Below are positions 59,330 to 64,000 of a stretch of DNA of 64,000 nucleotides, one piece after another. The stretch is from Collinsella intestinalis DSM 13280 (GTDB taxonomy: Bacteria; Actinomycetota; Coriobacteriia; Coriobacteriales; Coriobacteriaceae). A model generated the notes under the pieces. It made no database searches, had not been told where the DNA came from, and saw only the letters and a list, made by a program, of their open reading frames with translations. Numbering within the stretch: the first letter of the stretch is position 1; the number at the start of each line of letters is the position of its first letter. The stretch lies in the NCBI RefSeq assembly GCF_000156175.1, contig NZ_GG692710.1:1189767-1253766 (forward strand), read 5' to 3'. The translations under genes were made by a program, and so were the position numbers.

Positions 59330-62293
59330 TTACGAACGACGGATGACTTCGGTCACCACGTCAGACACGACGGCGACGTTCTCAAGGTCGACGTTATAGG
59401 GCTGATCCTCCTCGGTGCGAGCAAGGGCGAAGCCGGTACCCTCCACACCGCCGATGGTCAGCGAGCGGAGACTCATGTTCATTGCAACCTGAGCATCGGT
59501 GGTGACATACGGCATATCAACCGTGGGGTACTCGTGATGGAAATCGGAGCTCACACGCTGGACGAGCTTAGTGATGCGCTTATCTCCCTTGAGAACTCGC
59601 TCCTCGCCCTCGGTGGAGAGCATCGCGACCTGACCGGCACCGACGCTCTCGAGGTTGATGAGGAACACGCCGCGAAGCTTATCGCGATGGGCATCAAGGA
59701 AGGCCTGCATACCAGCGTTCCCGTTTTCGGAAGCGCCGGTCGCGACGAACCAGATGTCGTGACCGAGCAGCTCGTCGTCGCCCATGTCCGCAATGGCCTC
59801 GCGCAGCTCCTCCTCAGACGCATCGCCGAACGGGGCGGCACCGCCCTTCCAGTCATCGTCGTCAAAGTTGTCCCAAGAGCCGATATCGTGACCGCTACGC
59901 TTGGCGTCGAAGGAATCGTCAACGCCGAGCCAGTCACTCATGCTGTCCTCGTCCTTCTTTTTGCGACCGAAAAGACGGGACAGACCTCGACGCGGCTTCT
60001 CAGGCTCGGGTGCCGGAGCGCTGATGGTCTCGAATGCACCCTCGGGAGCGTAGCCTTGCTCAAACGGAGCGGGGGAGCTGATGACCGTGAAAGCGCTGCG
60101 GGCCTCAGCGGCCTGCTCGTCGAGAACGGGGGCCGTCACAGAAGGAGCGGCGGGAGCGGGCGCGGCCATGGGAGCGGCGAAAGGATCCACCGGGGTCGCC
60201 GACGGATCGGGAAGATCGAACAGGGATGCACGATTGGCGGTCTCGGGCGTGCGGGGCTTGGGCGCCGATGCGGTGCTGGGGACGTTGATCACACGCTGGG
60301 GACGGGCGGGAACGGCACGGCTGACCTCGGCCATAAGCGAGTCGACCGTTTCGACCAGCTGCGCGGGCATGGCCACGGTACCGGAAAGATCGACCGAGCT
60401 TTCCTCCGCGGGCATGGTGAACATCTGCGTCGCACCGTCGGCGGAAGCCTCCTCGACCGATCCGTTCGGGGAGGGGGCGACAAAGGTGTCTTCGATTGCA
60501 GGAACGTCGTCATCGGAAGCGGAAGCGACATCGGGATTAGTAACATCCTCCATGTCGGCACCGGAGTCGAAGGAGTCATTCTGGGAGCCATCGTCCCCAG
60601 TCTCAGGCTGCTCGACCTCGGACTGGTCAACCTCAGCCTCAGGTTCGGACTCAGCCGCCGCATTCTCCGCGAGGGGCTCCTCCTCGATGACCTCATACTC
60701 GGCCTCGAGGATATAGTCATCCTCCTCGACGGGCGCGAACGCCTCGGCGAAAGCAGCATCGTCCTCAACCTCATCGGCGGACTCGAGAACGTCTTCCTCG
60801 ACAAACACCTCCTCGGCGTCATCGATGCGCTCTTCCGCGACTTCCTCGATTGCAACGGGCGCGGATTCTTCAGCCTCGATGGACTCGTGCTCGGCGAATT
60901 CAGGAGCCGGGACCACGACGGAGGCAGCCGGGGCGTCGCTCTCATACACGAAGGAGCAGGACTCGGGCATCATTCCCAGGGCGCGAATGACATCGGCACC
61001 GAAACGGATGTTGCCCTCGGAGTTCACGCGGAACGGCGGCTCATCCTCAGCAGCGACGTCCAAGTCGAGCTCGACCTGGCCCATCTCATCTTCGGGAAGC
61101 TCATTTGCCACGACCTGCGCGGCGGCGGGCTCGTCGACACGAGCCTCCTCGGCGCTTTCGGCATTCACAACGGCGGTGTGATCGGATTCGACGATCTCGA
61201 AGACCGCCGTCCCCTGCTCGACGGGTTCCTCCTCGACGACAACCCCCTCGACATCCGCATCTTCGTCGGCGGGATCGGCCTCGGTCAGGTTGACAGCCGT
61301 CATCCCGGCCTCGAGCTCGGCGGCGCTCATTGTGGACGTAGAGCCGAAATCGACCGCCTCAGCTGTGTCCTCACCTTCGGACTGCTCGGGCTGCTCGCCC
61401 TCCACGCCTTCGACGGCCAGCTCATCCTCTGCGCCCTCCTCCATCTCATGCGGATAGGAGGCCTGGGCGGCAGCAGCGGCCTCTGCAGCGGCGATGGCCT
61501 CCTCGAGGATGCGCTGCTGCTCGGCAAAGTACTCGTCGGCCGGCTGATCGGAAGGGAACTCCTCGCCCATCTCGTACGGGGCAACGGCGTCCATGACGCC
61601 GAGCATGGCCGCGACGGAGGACTTGTTGCACACGGCGCCCGTGGTGTAGGGCAGGAAGAAGCGATTGGCGATGATGGCGATGCCGTTCGCAAGCGGAATC
61701 AGGGCCGCCACGATGGCGAGCACCCATAGGACGACCTTTGCCGGATCGGGCAGCGGAAGCATGCGCACGACGGCAAAGATAGCGGGGGCGACCATGCAAG
61801 CGGGAAGGAGCTTCACGATGAGCGGACGGTACGCGGCGAAGGGCTCGGAGCTCAGCAGATCGGCACGCGGAGAGTCGTAGTGCGCCACAACGACCACCGG
61901 ACGGTTGCGGGGAGATGCGAGCGGACCCGTGGCCTTGTGGTAGGCGATGACGTTCTGGCTCAGACCGCCGGAACCGAGGTTGGAAAGAACAGGACGACCG
62001 GAGCGCTCGAGGACAAAGAGGACCGCAGCGGCGACAGCGAGCAGCAGGCCCACAATGCCGGCAGGCCCGCCGATGCCGGCGAGCACGGCGCCGACGAACA
62101 CCGCGATGCCGAGGCCGGCCTGGACGACCTTCGCCGAACCGCTCGCGCTGAACTCCTGCACCTCGGGCGCGAAGCCATGGTCGGAAAAGATCTTCGCGAT
62201 CGCATCCGCGGCGGCGCGCTCTTCCTCGCTGCAAGCAGGGGTGATACCGGTGTTCTGAAGCAGATGGCTCAGGTATTTCTTCGTATTCGCCAT
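59330..62293 (-). CDS. M28-peptidase-like membrane protein with a very long acidic insertion
   Basis: 987 aa. The first 240 and last 160 residues read as one M28-like (Zn aminopeptidase) fold: ACSEEERAAADAIAKIFSDHGF, PVVVVAHYDSPRAD (H138, D140), NKSSVAAMLGVMDAV, then HDIWFVATGASENGNAGMQAFLDAH, VFLINLESVGAG. Four membrane segments (about 60-92 and 160-210) interrupt the N-terminal part. Between about 245 and 820 lies a Glu/Asp/Ala/Val-rich, probably disordered region (EEEPVEQ, ESADEVEDDAAFAEAF and similar). Several metal and catalytic residues are replaced (Cys for the bridging Asp; Ser-Glu for Glu-Glu), so peptidase activity is doubtful. ATG 62293 has GGAG 5 nt upstream. Confidence 0.72.
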   Translation of the reverse strand: MANTKKYLSHLLQNTGITPACSEEERAAADAIAKIFSDHGFAPEVQEFSASGSAKVVQAGLGIAVFVGAVLAGIGGPAGIVGLLLAVAAAVLFVLERSGRPVLSNLGSGGLSQNVIAYHKATGPLASPRNRPVVVVAHYDSPRADLLSSEPFAAYRPLIVKLLPACMVAPAIFAVVRMLPLPDPAKVVLWVLAIVAALIPLANGIAIIANRFFLPYTTGAVCNKSSVAAMLGVMDAVAPYEMGEEFPSDQPADEYFAEQQRILEEAIAAAEAAAAAQASYPHEMEEGAEDELAVEGVEGEQPEQSEGEDTAEAVDFGSTSTMSAAELEAGMTAVNLTEADPADEDADVEGVVVEEEPVEQGTAVFEIVESDHTAVVNAESAEEARVDEPAAAQVVANELPEDEMGQVELDLDVAAEDEPPFRVNSEGNIRFGADVIRALGMMPESCSFVYESDAPAASVVVPAPEFAEHESIEAEESAPVAIEEVAEERIDDAEEVFVEEDVLESADEVEDDAAFAEAFAPVEEDDYILEAEYEVIEEEPLAENAAAESEPEAEVDQSEVEQPETGDDGSQNDSFDSGADMEDVTNPDVASASDDDVPAIEDTFVAPSPNGSVEEASADGATQMFTMPAEESSVDLSGTVAMPAQLVETVDSLMAEVSRAVPARPQRVINVPSTASAPKPRTPETANRASLFDLPDPSATPVDPFAAPMAAPAPAAPSVTAPVLDEQAAEARSAFTVISSPAPFEQGYAPEGAFETISAPAPEPEKPRRGLSRLFGRKKKDEDSMSDWLGVDDSFDAKRSGHDIGSWDNFDDDDWKGGAAPFGDASEEELREAIADMGDDELLGHDIWFVATGASENGNAGMQAFLDAHRDKLRGVFLINLESVGAGQVAMLSTEGEERVLKGDKRITKLVQRVSSDFHHEYPTVDMPYVTTDAQVAMNMSLRSLTIGGVEGTGFALARTEEDQPYNVDLENVAVVSDVVTEVIRRS

Positions 62294-62532
62294 GTGGACT
62301 CCACATCGAACTCGTATGCGTGCAAACGCGCTGTAAGGACAACGCGCATGTATAGTCGCCAGTATACCCTTACTTGCGCCCTACCTGCCGAATTTTGACT
62401 TGGCAAGGCCTCTCGAACAGGTGCATCGCGGACCCTCCACACCAGCTGCAGGCCATTTGTCTTGCACTAAAATGGGTGGGTGGATACATAATTGTGCCCA
62501 AAGCAGTATCAAGCCGAAAGGGAAGCACCGCC

Positions 62533-63588
62533 GTGCACAGCACAACCGCGCACACAAGCGAAACACATCCTGACATGCCGAAGCCGTCCAGGCGGGTCGA
62601 GGGCGCGCGCAGGATGCTCAACCTCCTATTCTCCCTGCACGTCTCCCCGCGTCCGCTCACGACGAGCGAGATCGTCGATGACCCCGAAATCGGATACCTT
62701 GGCAAAAAATCGGCGACGCGCGACAGCCGTTGCAAGGCGTTTAGACGCGACCGAGAGACCCTCGCCGAACACGGGGTTCACATCCGTGAGGTCCTGGCAC
62801 GGTCTGCGGGCGGCATCGCGGTAAACGAGGAAAGCGCCTGGGCGATCGACCGCGAGCGAACACATGCCGCCCAAGGAGTTCTCTCACCTTATGACGCCGA
62901 GGAGATCGTCTGCGCCATCGACCAGGTCTTCGAGCTCCACGCGGACGACCCGACCCTATGGCCGCTGCAGACGGCGCGCACCAAGCTGTGCGAACTCGCC
63001 GGCAGAGACCCGTCGTCACCCGAGCGGGCAAATGAAGGCAGGGCTGACTTGAAATCCATCTGGAACGCGTTCGACCGACTCAAGCCCGTCGAGTTCATCT
63101 ATCGCGACGCACGCGGCATCGAGAAGAAGCGCATGGTGGACACCTACGGCATGTTCACACATGGAACGCATTCCTACCTTGTCGGATTCGACCACGATGC
63201 CGAAGACCTGCGCACCTTCCGCACCGACCGCATCCTCTCCGCGAAGCACGCCCCCGACACGCGCCCTTCCTATGCAATCCCCGCCGAATTCGATGTCACG
63301 GGTCACCAATTCCTGCCGTTCGACTTCTCCCGGGCGGCCGCGAGGCCTTGCACCTTCACGTTCCCCGCGGGAATCGCGGCTGAGGAACTCACGCTCATCA
63401 CCCAGGGCAGGGGCGAACTGACACAAAGCGACGACGCATGGACCTGGAATATCGCGGTGCGAGACCTCAACGCCGCGGCATCCTTCACCCTCGAGCACGC
63501 CAACCTGGGCATGCGGGCGCAGGCCCCCAGCGAGCTCGCCGGGCTAGTTCGCGACCACATCGAAAAGGCGGTGAGCGCTCATGAGTAG
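62533..63588 (+). CDS. WYL-domain transcriptional regulator (PafB/C-like), first of a pair
   Basis: 351 aa. N-terminal winged-helix region (RRVEGARRMLNLLFSLHVSPRPLTTSEIVDD, with KSATRDSRCKAFRRDRETLAEHGV), WYL domain in the centre (KPVEFIYRDARGIEKKRMVDTYGMFTHGTHSYLVGFDHDAEDLRTFRTDRIL) and a WCX-type C-terminal extension. Related proteins sense nucleic acids or small ligands; PafBC of Actinobacteria activates DNA damage genes as a heterodimer encoded by adjacent genes. GTG 62533 is preferred (AAGGGAA 8 nt upstream); ATG 62575 lacks a ribosome binding site. It overlaps the next WYL-type gene by 8 nt. Confidence 0.85.
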   Translation: MHSTTAHTSETHPDMPKPSRRVEGARRMLNLLFSLHVSPRPLTTSEIVDDPEIGYLGKKSATRDSRCKAFRRDRETLAEHGVHIREVLARSAGGIAVNEESAWAIDRERTHAAQGVLSPYDAEEIVCAIDQVFELHADDPTLWPLQTARTKLCELAGRDPSSPERANEGRADLKSIWNAFDRLKPVEFIYRDARGIEKKRMVDTYGMFTHGTHSYLVGFDHDAEDLRTFRTDRILSAKHAPDTRPSYAIPAEFDVTGHQFLPFDFSRAAARPCTFTFPAGIAAEELTLITQGRGELTQSDDAWTWNIAVRDLNAAASFTLEHANLGMRAQAPSELAGLVRDHIEKAVSAHE

Positions 63589-64000
63589 CGTCAACAAGCG
63601 CGCCCTCTCATCCGAAGACCTGCTGCAGACCGCGCTCAACCTCATGGAGCGCCTAACGACCGCCTCAAACGCCAGCGTCGACGCGGCGTCATTCGCACGC
63701 GACGCATTCATTTCCCTCGAGCAGACAAATGAGGTTGTCGAACTGCTGCAAGGCGTTGCCGATGAACGCAGCGGATCGCACATAGCCCTCGACTATCAGG
63801 ATGGAGCGATAACCCTCTCGGGGGACGCAGGCCGCCTGGACCCCGTGCGGCTCACGCCGGCGGAGTCGCTGGCCCTGCGCCGCGTACTCACGACCTGCAA
63901 CATCGGCGACGACGTGCGCGGGCGCGTCGAGGCGGCATTGTGCGCCGGCCCCGAAGCGGACTTCGAGACCACGGTCGATAAAACCATGAGTGGCGATCGG
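63581..64000 (+). CDS. Second WYL-type regulator (3' end outside window)
   Basis: 140 residues visible, open to the window edge: MSSVNKRALSSEDLLQTALN, then ASVDAASFARDAFISLEQTNEVVELLQGVADE and LTPAESLALRRVLTTC. The layout (helical N-terminus, then a stretch like the pre-WYL region of PafC-type proteins) and the 8-nt overlap (ATG inside the end of the previous gene) support a PafB/PafC-like pair. The WYL domain itself would lie beyond the window, so the assignment rests partly on context. Confidence 0.65.
   Translation, partial: MSSVNKRALSSEDLLQTALNLMERLTTASNASVDAASFARDAFISLEQTNEVVELLQGVADERSGSHIALDYQDGAITLSGDAGRLDPVRLTPAESLALRRVLTTCNIGDDVRGRVEAALCAGPEADFETTVDKTMSGDR

Overview
The window reads as the chromosome of a high-GC, Gram-positive gut actinobacterium, most likely a member of the Coriobacteriia (Collinsella-like). 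This is inference from the GC-rich coding sequence, the LPXTG and SpaA-type surface proteins with a class B sortase, the YtrA-type ABC operon, the paired WYL regulators and the purine and ribosomal gene content. No 16S rRNA gene is present to confirm it. About 44 protein genes are supported, plus three tRNAs and one intact insertion sequence. Two genes are cut by the window edges: an rlmKL-like methyltransferase at the left and a second WYL-type regulator at the right.

Layout. 1-8.6 kb: RlmKL-like protein, Kup potassium transporter, nitroreductase, an LtaS-like sulfatase-fold membrane enzyme and a tyrosine phosphatase. 8.75-10.2 kb: an IS3-family element with recognisable ends and a 4-bp target duplication. 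It appears to have landed in the loop of a terminator. 10.3-14.3 kb: GntR(YtrA)/ABC exporter operon, YqeY protein and a PrsA/PpiC-type foldase. 14.6-19.3 kb: a 1565-residue LPQTG-anchored GH20 glycosidase, probably acting on host glycans. 19.7-35.2 kb: housekeeping genes (purN, purM, purF, cysteine desulfurase, phosphoglucomutase, pyridoxal kinase, ABC exporter, NUDIX, purD, purA). 35.3-45 kb: dnaB and the rpsF-ssb-rpsR-rplI operon. These are neighbours in many bacteria, but here they are separated by a DnaA-box cluster and a lower-GC module: a mannose-family PTS, an FrlB-like sugar-phosphate deglycase and two GntR regulators. 45.4-53.5 kb: a DUF4013-like membrane protein, two tRNA-Ser genes, a TRIC-like channel, two related beta-helix LPKTG surface proteins, purB and tRNA-Gly. 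53.7-59 kb: a giant SpaA/Cna-B repeat adhesin with an LDQTG sorting signal, overlapped by a class B sortase gene. 59.1-64 kb: a small membrane protein, a 987-residue M28-peptidase-like membrane protein with a very long acidic insertion, and a PafBC-like WYL pair.

How the genes work together. Three themes stand out. (1) Host interaction: the GH20 enzyme, the two beta-helix proteins and the SpaA adhesin with its sortase form the cell-surface set. (2) De novo purine synthesis: purF, purM, purN, purD, purA and purB are present but spread over five sites. (3) Scavenging: the PTS/deglycase cluster looks like an uptake route for Amadori products such as glucose- or fructose-lysine. It has its own promoter, with repeated TGCAACCACTT operators.

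Non-coding structure is rich. Intergenic regions carry a dispersed REP-like family (core GGGGACAG/CAATT), two large related palindromes, one perfect 28-bp-armed hairpin and many factor-independent terminators. No CRISPR array, prophage or complete defence system was seen.
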